From Arthonia radiata (Eukaryota; Ascomycota; Arthoniomycetes; Arthoniales; Arthoniaceae), in NCBI GenBank assembly GCA_002989075.1, contig PSQN01000003.1, forward strand, positions 751,366 to 815,365: 64,000 nucleotides of DNA. Direction: 5' to 3'. Shown piece by piece: positions 42,201 to 53,874 of the stretch (position 1 is its first letter; every line of letters starts with the position of its first letter). The translations under genes and the position numbers were made by a program. The notes below the pieces were generated by a model. That model ran no database searches, was not told the DNA's origin, and was given only the letters and a program-made list of their open reading frames with translations.

Positions 42201-43242
42201 GCGGCACAACCTGGTCACGACGCGTTCTCACCCCGACCAAGGCGCGCCCTTCCCATAAGCTTCCGCGACGCCGGCGCGCGCTATAGACAGCTGTCCATTG
42301 TCTGTCGGGTCGTGACTTAATGGTCGGCTGATCGCCGAGCAACGCGATCTCCAAAGCTAGTCCTTGCCCATAATACATATCTTCCACACCGTCCTCTTGT
42401 CTCGACTTACTGAGACGCCTGCTCCCTTTTCTCTGCATCTGTTTTGCGAAACTCATCAGACAGACCTCCTGCCCTTTCTTTGAGCGAATCGTTCCGGCCA
42501 TTTTCTACGTTTTGTGCATGCGCTTTTACCGGCTCTTCTCTGCTCGAACGAAAATAGTGCAAATCCAAGCCCGCGGGTCGGTGGTCCGAGCGCCGGCCAG
42601 GACAGCCCTCGTCTCTCCACAGTCAACCATCGCTTCTTCACCTATCTACCACATCCCCTCTTCCTCAACCATCCGCTGTCTCCAATATCTCACAGACGGT
42701 GTCGTCTCCTCCACACATAGCTTGCGACCAGAGCGAGCTTCGGACTGCTAGCTATAGCGCGTCGAGCAGCGGCCGCGACAACCCAGCCACTCCTATTTTC
42801 CTCCAACTCGTTCATCTCTTCTCGCCAAACGCCTCAAGTCCGCGATTAGCATTCTCATCCAGCGAGCCCATCTCCTTGACGTTTCAATACCAGACGCCCC
42901 CCCTCTTCGGCTTCCAGCACGATCAGCGCACGAACGGCCATCCACTCACGCCAGAACCAACTCCGCCGCGCGCTTTTACTCTTCACATCCGCTTGGTGTT
43001 TGGCTTGACGTTCTTCGGGCAGCCAATATGATCTGTTCTCCTTGACACCCGCCAATCTTGGAAAACGCACACTTGGATGGACCACTTCTGGAGGGTCTTT
43101 TGAACTGTCAGCTTGTTCGTGTTTCAAGTACCACAGTTGTGCCGAGACTCCTTACGTCTACTGAGACTCTGGAGATCACTCAATCCAGCGCTCTTGAGAT
43201 TTGTGCCCGCACAGTCCGTGAGAGTGCTCCAATCCATCCGTC
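39246..43242. other. 4-kb region without a recognisable gene
   Basis: No conserved protein, tRNA or repeat array could be read here on either strand. Scattered frames of 60-180 codons exist (for example 39690-40226 plus), but they lack ATG context, splice logic or family features. GC content is like the gene regions, so it is not RIP-degraded. The last 600 bp, rich in pyrimidine runs on the plus strand, probably form the promoter and long leader of the gene at 43243. Confidence 0.4.
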
Positions 43243-45465
43243 ATGGCAAGCAAGGGCTTTCTTGGTAGCCGAGACTCCTCGCAGCTCCCGCGCACGCCTT
43301 CGCCATCTCCCGGTCAATCGCATACCCTACCTTCCAACTTCACATTCCATTCAGATGCGATCATGACCACTCCACGAACACCCGAGCCACAAGTCACTTC
43401 AACGCCCCCCATGCCGCAACCTCCCGAGCCTCCCAAAGTACGAATCAAAAGACGGCGGCCTACGCTTACGACCCAGGTGCTCCCGTCGGTTCACACTCGC
43501 GATCGTTGTGTGACCCCTTCGATCGAGCTATCTGCACCGGAAAGCGTCGACGCCACCGAGCTCGATGAGTCAAGGCCAATACTCTCAATAGAAGAAGCTG
43601 AACCCATCCACCAATTCGAACAATCAGCGTTGCCTGCTCCGCTTTCGAACTTGCAGACTTCACTCGGGTACCTCCGGGAGAACTTGAAGACCCCAGAGCC
43701 CTGGTCCGCGCATTCGCAGTGGAGCAAGGGCGAGAGCATCACGCGGCCGTCGTCGACCTGGTCAGAGCTCTCTGACTCCTCCGTCTCCTCCGCGAGCAGT
43801 TTTGGCACTTCTGTGACAAAGGGTGAAAGCATCACGAGTCCTGACAGCGAGTCCGCAGATCCGTTCGTTTCCAATGAGTCGAAATCTGAGCTGATGCCTT
43901 CCGCAATATCAAAAGACGTTCGCGTTCATGGCAGGCGCGCCAAGAAACACTCAGATGCTGAGTGGACGCCTGAGATGGACGAGCATCTCTGGCTGTCTTA
44001 CATGACCTATCTATCCGACCCTACAGTCACGCCCTTCAAGACACTCCCAGGCACTGCACCTCCACTTGGAGTCTGCCATCGAGTCGCACGCCGCGCAAAG
44101 AGGCATTGGAAGGGCCCACGGGGTACGCTTGGCTCGGTCGATGAGAACGCTACTACGACGTTTGCGAGTATCGACGCTACCATGATGCAGCCAGAGCCAA
44201 CGCTACCGCTGGCTGGTTCGCCAGATACAATCAAGGCACCAATCTTTGGACGTAGCCTCTCAGCGGGCGCCCGGCGCAATCCTACCAAGTGGCCTTTCGC
44301 GAACTCCGCCACGCGCAAGCGCCTCCGTGAGCTTTGCAAGCACAAGCCTGCATTGTCGCCGCATTATCAACGTCTCATGCATAGTCGGTCGCCCTCTCCA
44401 TTCGAGTCTTCCAGCTCACAAGGACAGCGGACAAGCTCACCTAAGCCTTTGGACTCCGCGCAGTCTGCATTCTCAACGCGTCACATGAACGTGATGCTGA
44501 CTAGCAGCACCGCAAGTTCGATGCAGCCTGGAAACCCGCTCTCACAGCTATCATCGTCCAGTCCAAAGACTCCGCAGCGATCTAATCGTCACGTGAAGAG
44601 CGCCTCCGTCCAGTCGACGTTTGGCGTTAATAATGAACAGCAGCACGTCAAGGACCTCGCTTTGCTTCGGCGGCTGGCCTCACCTTTTCAGGAGCAGCCG
44701 CGTGGCAATGCTGCATCGATTGTTCCTGCTGTACCCGCTGCTCAATCTGGTGAGGAGTCTACTCTACATCCTTTTCGCTCGCTTCAGCCATCAAAGCCTC
44801 TGCCCCAGCAACGACGATTAGCATCACCGCTCGAGATCCACCAGCCTAAGCCAATGAGCGCCAGCATGAAGCGTCGCGCGAAGTACCAATTGGGAGAGGA
44901 ATTGCTCACCGACGATCCGGAAGTGCGCCAGAGTTTCTTAGAGGATGTCTTCCGAGATCCGGCGACCGCCAGTGGAAAGCGTCGAGTCCGAAGTCGCGGC
45001 TTCAGTCTTGGTGCTGTCCGCAACGGCTCTGAGGGCTCTCGGCAGAGCTCGAGGCAGCTCAGCGAGCTATTCACGCCTCCCACAACAACCGACGCCTGCA
45101 GATCTTCCTCTAGCGCGCATCAATATACCAGGCAGTCCACAACAGGCCTCGGAACTCCGTTCCGGCCACAGGCCCTCCCGCAATTGACGCCAGCACCCAC
45201 GTACGGAAATTACGCCGCTCGTCGACTTGGCTCGCCTTTCGTCCCATCTGTGCAGCTTGGAATGAGCAACACGTTCCCCAGAAGCCTTTTTCCGCAAGGT
45301 CTGGATAGCATCTCCAACCTGGAGCCACAACGGCAACACCAGGAGCACCTCCGGCCAGACGTGGAGATGTCTGATCCCTTTCTCGATTCTCAAAGCAGCA
45401 CGGAGACTGTAGGACGCTTTGCCCAGAGCAACTCGGGCACCATCAGACGATACCGCAACTCTTAA
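43243..45465 (+). CDS. Conserved-looking fungal protein of unknown function with a Trp-rich SANT/TEA-like block
   Basis: 740-residue single-exon frame starting MASKGFLGSRDSSQLPRTPS. Most of it is disordered and Ser/Pro-rich with many SP/TP sites and basic clusters (KVRIKRRRP). Two ordered islands stand out. The first (about 235-292) reads KHSDAEWTPEMDEHLWLSYM, then LSDPTVTPFKTLPGTAPPLG and VCHRVARRAKRHWKG; its spaced Trp residues and helices recall a Myb/SANT or TEA-type DNA-binding fold. The second (about 347-385) reads KWPFANSATRKRLRELCKHK then ALSPHYQRLMHSRSPSP. I believe such paired blocks occur in uncharacterised Pezizomycotina proteins. A nuclear regulator is a plausible inference. The leader upstream is pyrimidine-rich, as in regulated fungal genes. 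No gene name can be given. Confidence 0.72.
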   Translation: MASKGFLGSRDSSQLPRTPSPSPGQSHTLPSNFTFHSDAIMTTPRTPEPQVTSTPPMPQPPEPPKVRIKRRRPTLTTQVLPSVHTRDRCVTPSIELSAPESVDATELDESRPILSIEEAEPIHQFEQSALPAPLSNLQTSLGYLRENLKTPEPWSAHSQWSKGESITRPSSTWSELSDSSVSSASSFGTSVTKGESITSPDSESADPFVSNESKSELMPSAISKDVRVHGRRAKKHSDAEWTPEMDEHLWLSYMTYLSDPTVTPFKTLPGTAPPLGVCHRVARRAKRHWKGPRGTLGSVDENATTTFASIDATMMQPEPTLPLAGSPDTIKAPIFGRSLSAGARRNPTKWPFANSATRKRLRELCKHKPALSPHYQRLMHSRSPSPFESSSSQGQRTSSPKPLDSAQSAFSTRHMNVMLTSSTASSMQPGNPLSQLSSSSPKTPQRSNRHVKSASVQSTFGVNNEQQHVKDLALLRRLASPFQEQPRGNAASIVPAVPAAQSGEESTLHPFRSLQPSKPLPQQRRLASPLEIHQPKPMSASMKRRAKYQLGEELLTDDPEVRQSFLEDVFRDPATASGKRRVRSRGFSLGAVRNGSEGSRQSSRQLSELFTPPTTTDACRSSSSAHQYTRQSTTGLGTPFRPQALPQLTPAPTYGNYAARRLGSPFVPSVQLGMSNTFPRSLFPQGLDSISNLEPQRQHQEHLRPDVEMSDPFLDSQSSTETVGRFAQSNSGTIRRYRNS

Positions 45466-46385
45466 CATACTCGCTACGGCCCTCGATACGACATGAATTC
45501 AACGACCTCACGAAGATGTAGAAGTTCGAGCACATATACAGATGTCACGATTTCACGAAGCAGAATCAGCGTAACAACAAAGACCATCTGCGAGACCTCT
45601 TGAGACCTTTTTGGATGTCGTCTCAAGCGAGCATCTATGGTACTAATTGAAGGCCGTCTCTGTCAGAGCGAGATGCCTGACCTTCGTCTTCGTATAGCGT
45701 TGAGCCCACGTGCTTGATGAGCTGTGCAGATCATATAGACTGAATCAATTTTGAACATCCAACACTTTTCCTCCAAGCTCGTTCTTCTCCTGCTGCGCGC
45801 GGCGCTGGAAACATCCCGATTAGGCTTAGCGTACTTTGACTTTGCCAAGCGCCTGATGCCTCTCCGACTGAATCATCAGACCAACTCGTGCCTGCTGAGT
45901 TGCCTGCTTATAAACAATTCAGCTCGCCTTTGGCAGCCTTTCCCTTCTCTTCCCTCTTCCTCTTCTCATCGATTGGTACTAATCACTCCTCCTGAGTCAT
46001 CAATGTGCAGTGACACTGCCACGCACCATCCCGCTCTCCATCAAGCCCGATCTTGCCGTTCACTCGGCGAGACTCGGCTTCACCCTCTTCCAATACGTCT
46101 CCGTTAACAAGGAACAAGCGGAAGGCGACAGAAACCAACGAACCGACCCCTCCAGCAGACCAGCTCATTATTTCAGAGCAGCGAAGCGAAGCACCGCGGT
46201 CCCGGAGGGCTAGCACAAAGTCCGTTCCTACTCGCCCCACGTCTCAGACAACTGTCTCTAAGCGGCAATCTACCCGCGCAACCAAGAAACGCAAGACCAG
46301 TGCCGACGACACGGCCTCAGCGAAGGCTGTCGAAGCCACTGATACATCTGCCGTCACCGTTCCACAGACCCCACCCGAGACTAAC
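45466..46385. other. Upstream region of the RBR ligase, with an in-frame open extension
   Basis: 920 bp. The last 372 nt (46014-46385) are open in the frame of the next gene but contain no ATG, and they translate to coding-like sequence (TRNKRKATETNEPTPPADQ). A TACTAAT branch-like site (45977-45983) and a CAG at 46010 lie just before it. Confidence 0.45.
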
Positions 46386-48062
46386 ATGGACTCTGATGAT
46401 GAGATGAACTCGGTTACTTCCAGCGGCGCCATGGATGACTTCGAAGATCAAGACAGCGATGTCAGCATTGACGGTAGGTTTTTACATGGCGTCTAGAGAT
46501 GTTTGCCCCGTACGCCATCCACTGACGGCTGTAACGTAGATGTCACCTTTGACGACGACGTTGACGACGATCTTGACATCCATGACCGAGACCTCAAGCC
46601 GGGCAAGAAGGCATACGAAGTCAACTACAAAGTATACAGTCCCAAAGAGATACAGAAGTCACAAGATGCACAGATCAGCGAAGTGTCCCAGATCCTCGAT
46701 CAGCCACCAGAGAACACCGCGATCCTCCTGCGATATTCCAGATGGAACAAGGAAAAGCTCATCGAGTCATACATGGAGAAAGAGGATGAAGTTCTGGAGA
46801 ACGCTGGTCTCGGCAAAAGCGGCAAAGAAGCTCGACAGTTGAAGAAGGTGCCAGGTTTCTCATGCGACATCTGCTGCGAGGACTCCCCATCACTGCAGAC
46901 TTTCTCTATGAAGTGTGGCCATCGGTACTGTGCCGACTGCTACCGGCAGTATCTCACGCAGAAGATCAAGCAAGAAGGAGAATCAGCAAGGATAAGGTGT
47001 CCAGGCGACGACTGCAATCGGATCGTTGATTCAAGATCGATTGACTTGCTCATCGCTGACGAGATCAAGAGTCGATTCGAAGAGCTATTACTACGGACTT
47101 ACGTCGACGACAAAGACAACCTCAAATGGTGCCCCGCTCCCAACTGCGAATTCGCTCTGGAATGTGGCGTCAAGCAAAAAGATCTTAATAGGATCGTGCC
47201 CACCGTCACCTGTAGGTGCGGCCATCCTTTCTGCTTTGGCTGCACAGTCACAGACCACCAGCCGGCGCCCTGCTCTATTGTTAAGAAATGGCTGAAGAAG
47301 TGCGCGGATGACAGTGAGACAGCTAATTGGATCTCCGCCAATACTAAAGAATGTCCCAAGTGTTACTCGACGATCGAGAAGAATGGCGGTTGCAATCACA
47401 TGACGTGCCGCAAGTGTCGCCACGAGTTCTGTTGGATGTGCATGGGTGTTTGGTCCGAGCATGGTACGAGCTGGTACAACTGCAATCGGTATGAAGAGAA
47501 GAGCGGGTTTGACGCAAGAGATGCACAAGCTAGAAGCCGTGCCTCCCTTGAGCGCTACCTACATTATTACAACCGCTACGCCAACCACGAGCAGTCGGCC
47601 AAGCTTGACAAGGACATCGCCCTGAAGGCGGAGAAGAAGATGACGAAGCTTCAGAGCGATAGCAACCTATCCTGGATCGAGGTGCAGTTTCTTCAGAACG
47701 CCAGTCAATGCCTGCAGGTGTGCCGACAGACCTTGAAGTGGACCTACGCGTTTGCGTTCTACCTCGCGCGCAACAACCAAACAGAGATATTTGAGGACAA
47801 TCAGAAGGACCTCGAGCTTGCTGTCGAGAATCTGAGCGAGTTGTTTGAAAAGCCGACGGACCAACTGAGTGGACTGAAGGTTGAGATGATGGACAAGATC
47901 AGCTATTGTTCGAAGCGGAGGGTGATCGTTTTGGACACGACGGCGCAGACTCTGGGTAATGGTGAGTGCAGACTTGACAGCACCACCTTGAGATTCGTGA
48001 AGCTGACATGCGAGACAGGTGGTTGGAAGTTCAATATCGACCTCACGCCCAGCGGCAAATAG
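46386..48062 (+). CDS. Ariadne-type RBR E3 ubiquitin ligase
   Basis: RING-between-RING ligase of the Ariadne/HHARI group, which passes ubiquitin through a cysteine thioester in RING2 and in other organisms works with neddylated cullins. Three exons, 46386-46473, 46540-47961 and 48019-48062, give 517 residues. The start MDSDDEMNSVTSSGAMDDFE is the usual acidic N-terminus. A UBA-like region follows (ILLRYSRWNKEKLIESYMEK). RING1 begins at about 138 (CDICCEDSP..CGHRYCADCYRQYL). The IBR holds WCPAPNCEFALECG and CRCGHPFCFGC. RING2 begins at about 301 (CPKCYSTIEKNGGCNHMTC), with the catalytic Cys near 314. The Ariadne domain ends in YCSKRRVIVLDTTAQTL. The last intron (57 bp) is stop-free and a multiple of three. 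The frame also continues upstream without an ATG. Confidence 0.92.
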
Positions 48063-48805
48063 AAAGGACCGCCGAAACCGAGGAAGCGACGTCGAGCGTT
48101 CAACGGCGTTGTGAAGGCCAGGTACGAGCATAGCGACTCATCGGCAGCATGAATGATTACTGGGCGAGGGGATGGTTGGAATGTAGTGCATTCATCAGCA
48201 TCATGTCATTGCTGAAGAGCGTGTGCTATGCGTAATGCTACGACGAATGAGCTATATATCAAGCACAACTGCTGCATGGGCGTCGTTGGAATGACTGCTA
48301 GCACTCCAAGACATTTGCATACCATCGGCTGCTCCACTTCGAAGTGCATGTTCACAGGTGACCCTGCTGGCGAAGGTGATGCGAAAGGGGCTAAAAATAC
48401 ACGAGATGCGATATTTGACCGAATCGGGGCAAGTGTGATCAGATCGCTGTGGAGACAGACGTGCATCAAAAAGACTCGTCCTGTTGACCTTCGTTTTCAC
48501 CACCCTGCACTTGCTCCACGCTCGTTCATCGCTTCTCCGTTCACGATATTTTCGCAACGACACTCGCTTCATCAGATCATTGAATATTCTCTCGGTGTAC
48601 GTGCGCCAGTCAGCTCATTGCAGCACCGCCCGAGCCTCGTGTTACCAACCCCAGGGTCCAAAAACAGCATCGAAGTCTGTCCCTTGAGACTCGCAATCAC
48701 CACACACCGCATCGACGCCCATCTTTGCATCGGCGCTTCGCCGAGAATCATCTACCGAGCGGTTCGCTTCTACTCTGAGCCTCTGGGGCTCCTAATAAAT
48801 CTATC
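48063..48805. other. Spacer between the RBR ligase and the cell-surface protein gene
   Basis: 743 bp holding the 3' end of the ligase gene and the promoter of the next gene. A plus-strand frame (48228-48809) overlaps the next start and has no family features. Confidence 0.35.
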
Positions 48806-49805
48806 ATGAAACCCACGCACTTCCTTACGACCGTCCTCGCCTTCTCAACACTCACATCAGCATGGCCTTGGCCGCGATCAATACAAGACATCAAAGCGAT
48901 AGCGCAAGAGAATGGCTTATATCAAAAACGTCAAGATAACCCCGGCGGCGGCACCGGCGGCGGCAACAATCAAGGAGGTGGCGGCAACAGTGAGCCCCTC
49001 TTTTTCCTTCATCTCTCTCTATGCCCGCACTAACCACATTGCAGATGCACCACCGCCCTCATCGTCCGCTGCGTCCTCAGGCTCCGTACCTCCACAATCC
49101 TCCTCCGGCTCCGACCAACCCTCCTCCACCGGCGACGCCACCAACAGCAACTCCGACTCCAACGCCTCCAGCTCCGGCACCGATGCGCCTCCCAACAGCG
49201 ATAATGCCAACTCTACCTCTTCTGCAGCCAGCACGCAATACACGGACGCCATCGGCCCGAACGCCCAACCCGGCGGCGTTAACATGATCCTGCCCAATAC
49301 CATGTCCGCTGCCACGCAATACTACAAAGTCGACCAGACCATCACGTGGATCTGGAACTACACTTCTCTTTCACGACCGCCTGATTTCATCGACGTCGTC
49401 GCGACGGTATCCGGTGCAGCATCAATGGCCGCGCCGAGCCCATTCACATTGGCGCAGAATTACAGTTTTGCACCCACGGAAACATTCACATGGGATACCG
49501 GCAAATACGTGAACGAGACGAGCGCGTTACCAGGTGGCATGTACACGCTCATGATCTACGACGCAGGCGCAAGTGGCGGCGTGAGTGCAACGGCGAGCGG
49601 TGGCTATCTGGCAGCGTACAACCAGTTCCGATTCGGGATGTACACGGGGCAGCCGAGCACGGCATTACCAGTGCCATACATGTGCTCGACATGCAACTCG
49701 GCGAATGGGCGGATGGAGAAGGAGGTGATTTGGACCGTGCTGGGGATGGCGGGGCTGACCGTGGCGAGCTTTTGTTGGTTTGCGGGCGGTTGGGGTCTGT
49801 TATGA
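48806..49805 (+). CDS. Ser-rich membrane-anchored surface protein, DUF7137-like
   Basis: Two exons, 48806-48989 and 49045-49805, with a 55-bp intron (GTGAGC..CAG, branch CTAAC), give 314 residues. The signal peptide is MKPTHFLTTVLAFSTLTSAW. A KR site (LYQKR) lies ahead of a Gly/Asn-rich stretch and a long Ser/Asn/Pro-rich linker suited to O-glycosylation. The folded part has GGVNMILPNTMSAATQYYKV, ITWIWNYTSLSRPPDFIDVV, FTWDTGKY and GGYLAAYNQFRFGMYTGQPS. It continues PVPYMCSTCNSANGRMEKEV before a C-terminal membrane helix (VIWTVLGMAGLTVASFCWFA). This arrangement resembles fungal proteins I recall as DUF7137, probably exposed at the cell surface. Function unknown. Confidence 0.75.
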
Positions 49806-50408
49806 TAATGGGACGGTCAGTCGAAATGGAGGCGATTGTTGGAGACAGATGGAACGAGATGGGGAATACAAAAGAGAAGCGTCTGCATATTCACACATCT
49901 AATGAGGCATGCATGCACTGCGTGGGTTGGAAGAGTGATGGCATCAGATGGTATTGAGGCATTTGGGCTGCGACATATCGATTCCATGTACAACAGATAC
50001 ATATTCTAAGACGTAATGGATGATTTATGAACAGACTCTGCAGGGTTTCCCTGATCGTTTCCAGGTTATCTTTAGCAGTCACAGCACGGAGCGGGCTAGG
50101 TCTATGTGTAAGCAATTCGAAACAGTAAAGAGTTTCCTTCTTCGCTGTTGATGCTTTTGAAGTCATGCATTCATCTACTCATGCTTATTCAAACGCCGAC
50201 GGCACCGTGCCATGCCATTACCCTTTCCCCCATGATGTCCATGCAGACCATACGCCGCGCTCAAACAGATACCCAAAGGAAATGCATGGTGTCTTTGATG
50301 TAACACCCTGTTGCTCTACGTCTTCACACGCTCCCAAAAGAAGCTTCTTCGGACTCAATACCAGATCGAGTCCATCTCACCCTCCTCCACTCACGTTTCT
50401 CACTTCCC
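49806..50408. other. Intergenic region between the convergent surface-protein gene and VNX1
   Basis: 603 bp between two stop codons, presumed 3' untranslated regions. No other feature was seen. Confidence 0.35.
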
Positions 50409-53400
50409 TCACAGATCAATCCTCCCCTGCGCCCTCAATCCCCCCAAACCTCCTGAAGCAGGCATCCTCACCATTCCCACGAAATCATCATTCGGATTCT
50501 CGACATCAATCTCCGTCAAGCCCGCCAAAAAGAACCCCGTTACCACCACCAGATAACTCAAGATCAAAATGCTGCCCTTGAAGTAATTGCTCTTCCCCTC
50601 GCCGTACATGTAGCTCAGCAGGAACACACACAGGATCACCGTCACCATATCCCATTGCGGGAACAATAGGGTAAAGGTATGATTGATGGCATCGACGGGA
50701 TCGAGGTGCATGCCGTAGATGGCACTGAACAACACCAATGCCGGAATCTGGAGGAGACAAACTTGCAGCGCATACGCCGAGCCGATCTCCATGGACAGCG
50801 CGATATTCCCGTTCATGGCGAAGGAGATGGCGTTGAGGAATTCGGTCGTATTCGGCACCAGAGCGAACAAGGTAATGCCAAGGAACTTCTGGTCAATGTC
50901 AATGTTGTCCAGCACGGCATCCACCGTATTCACGAGAATCTCAGCGATGACAGCGTACGCGACCGTGGCGGTCAGGAGGATGGTGTAGGACTTGACACGC
51001 CCCCAGTTCGGGGCGTCGTGGCCGCCTGGTGCAGGGGCCTCGGCGACGTTGACGGCGGAGGCGGCCATGTCTTGGGCGGGTGTTTGGGCGGGCGCGGGGG
51101 TCTGCGCGACGGAGGGAGGAGCGGGTTGGGACGCTGAGGATTTGGCGAGGACGGAGGCTTTGCGGGGGTTCTGCGTGGCGTCGCGAGTTGCTACGGCAGC
51201 GGCGGTGGCGGCCATTTCTGCGACGTACTGCGCGAGGCGGAGAGAGTCGGATTCGGAAAGCGACTGCATTTGGAGGGAGGGTTTGCGGGCGTTCATGTCG
51301 GGTGTCAGGCGTGCTTCAGAGGGCGCCTCGAAGTTGCGGGGTGCTTCGAAGGACTTGACGGAGCCGTCGACGGTGGGTGCAGGGCTGGGGTTGTTGTCGA
51401 TGCCGGCTTGCTTCAAAGCTTGGTTCAGAATGCGCTTGTAGAGGTGAGAGTCGCGGATGTCCGCGCGGGAGAGCGCGTTGGCGGGACTATTAGGCGTTTT
51501 GGGCTGGGTCGGGGTCTGGGCGTTGAGGACGCCGTAGTCGATGCTGGCGGGCTTGTTGAAGGGCGGAAGGTTCATGAGCTTCTTTTCCTTTTCCTTGTCC
51601 TCGAGCTCGGTATTCCAGATTGTAGCCGCGTGAGTGCGGAGCGTGAACCAAAGGCCGATGATGTAAGACAGAAAGAGGAGAATGGAAGCGAACCAGCTGT
51701 AGGGACGGACCGCGTCTTGATAGAAAGGATCGCGGACAGATGGGATCTGAGCGAAAAAGCATCGACGGCAGTCTCGATCCAATGGAGAACCGAACTCGTC
51801 TCGGCACTGGTGGCAGCTCATTTCATGGGCGCCGTAGATCTGGTAGAAGAGGGTAGGACTGAAGGCGGCGATGACGGCAAACAACAGCATCGTCGAGGTG
51901 ACACCGGCCGAGCGCTGATTGAAGCGCTGCGTCTTCCGTTTGATCGCACCGAAGCACATCGAGACGCCTGGGAGGAAAAGGATGCCAGCGAAGATGCTGC
52001 CGATTACGCTCCCCTCCACGAGTTTGGACTTGCCTTCCTTTAGAGCAACACAGTAGAGGAATACCTCGACGATTGTGGAGAAGAACGCATTGATTGCCGC
52101 ACCAAGGCCCATGGACGATTGCGCTGAGATGGATGCAACAGCTTGTCCGATGAAATAGGCCAACGGAATGATGGAGAACAAGGCCATCAGAAACAGAAAG
52201 ATGTTGTTGGTAATGGCAATTTCCAGCCCAAGCGCATTGTAGAGAACCCAGTAGTCGAATATGACAAAAGCCACCACACCCAAGAGATTGATGAGGAAGA
52301 TGTTGGTGCCATCAACGGTATACTTCCAATACTTCAGACCAACGGCGCGGTAGGTACAAAGGATGATGGCGGACGGAGCAGAGCCAGATTTGCGTGTGTA
52401 TGTGCTGTCATCGTTGAACTCGAGCGATAGCGGCCGCTGGCGAAGATGCTTGAATAGGTATGCAGTCACCCGACCCATTGGTATGGTGAAGACAAACAAC
52501 CAGCAGATGCCCGAGACGAGCAGAAGCGGTCCTGCGAGTAAACCGTAGAAGAAGCCAAAATAGATGATGCGGCCAACGTTCCACTTGCCGCGCCCAAAGA
52601 ATCGAGCCTTTCGAGCTGGATTGGAGTTGTCTGAATAACCATCAGCCTGTCCGCCGAGGAGCGAGGACGCTTCGTCGTCAGAGTCGTCTTGACTTCTGTG
52701 TCGCCCGATTAGACCGCTCACAGGCCCAAAGAACAATCGTCCGGCTTCGAGATCACCCTGCTGCCACCGTTCGTACTCGCTGATACTTCTTGCTTCACCT
52801 TCGTCTTCATGTAGGTAAGCTTCTTCTTGTATGAGACTCACGTACTTGCCAAAAGGATAGAACATGTAAGATGCGAGGCCCCATAGAAGATAGCCATAAT
52901 CCTTGCAACCAGGTGCAAAACCAAAGATGAGACAGAGAAGGCCTCCAACGCCAGCAATGAGAGCAAGCCACCAGCCAAACACCAGCGTCCAAAGCCAATT
53001 GAAAAGTATCAACCACGCGTTGACTCGACCGCCAGGTGCAGAATGTATATCCCCCTCAGCTTCTTTCTCTACTGACCTACCTTTCTTGTATAATGCGGGC
53101 TTCCAGATTCTTATCCCAAAAGGGTGCGTCTCGTTGATGGCGTCTTGTCTGTCCTTCAACGTGAAGCTCTCCGCGTCGCTTAGATCGGCGTCGTCGTCCT
53201 CGTTTGGCGTGTCATCGTTGTCATCGTCATGACTGTTGTCCTCGTGCAAATCTTCCGCGGGATCACCAACGCTGGCAGCGCGGCTCTCGTACGTGTTGCG
53301 CCTGGACAGAATGCCTGGTGTGGGCTCAGCTGTTGCAGCTCTCGGAGGCGGCCCTCTGTCATCATCCTCCTCCTCCTCAGCATCTTGCGAGTGAATGAAA

Positions 53401-53874
53401 GGTAGTCGAGGCGGCTGGGCCGTCTGACGGCGCCGGATAGTGGATGCTGCCCGTTGTGAAGTGGCTGTATTCGATCGCGAGAGGCCTCTGCGTTGTGTTT
53501 CCTGCTCTATCTCTTGACTTGCATCATCGACAGAAAAGCCTTGACCCCTTCGAGGCAGGTTTCTTGCGGAGGGTCTTCGTGGCAGTTGTCGTTGGGGTCG
53601 TGCCCCTACTGGTGATTGCGGGTCTTGTGTGCTTGAGTTCGGACCCGCCTCTATGCACTGGTCAGCACCATAGCAATGTGAAGTTGAAGGGAAGCCAAAA
53701 CCAGCCTTGAAACGCACCGGTAGGCCTGGCTGACTGGATGGAGCGCATCGTTCTGGAGGTCTCCTGCCGGACAGCTTCGGGTCGATTGCGAGATGATTGA
53801 TCGTTTGCAGAAGAGTGGCGAGAGGCCATGTCAGCGGTTGCCGTAGTAGGGTCGTGAATAGGTGGTTCGTCCAT
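50409..53874 (-). CDS. VNX1: Vnx1-like vacuolar cation/proton antiporter (CAX family)
   Basis: Member of the Ca2+/cation antiporter superfamily. The yeast counterpart Vnx1 exchanges Na+ and K+ for H+ at the vacuolar membrane. Two exons on the minus strand, 53874-53718 and 53650-50409, with a 67-bp intron (GTGCGT..TAG), give 1132 residues. It begins MDEPPIHDPTTATADMASRH and has a cytosolic N-terminus of about 260 residues with Arg/Ser and acidic clusters. Next are membrane blocks with IRIWKPALYKKGRS and WLILFNWLWTLVFGWWLALI. The first alpha repeat is near 569-591 (GLGAAINAFFSTIVEVFLYC, Glu near 581) with VEGSVIGSIFAGILF. A CHQCRDEFGS loop follows, then a long disordered cytosolic loop. The second alpha repeat has NTTEFLNAISFAMNGNIAL near 1040-1065. 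A C-terminal helix group closes it. The size fits fungal Vnx1 homologs. Confidence 0.9.

Noticed and set aside
51270-52043. 257-codon open frame on the plus strand
   Set aside because: It is antisense to VNX1 membrane segments and has no family features.
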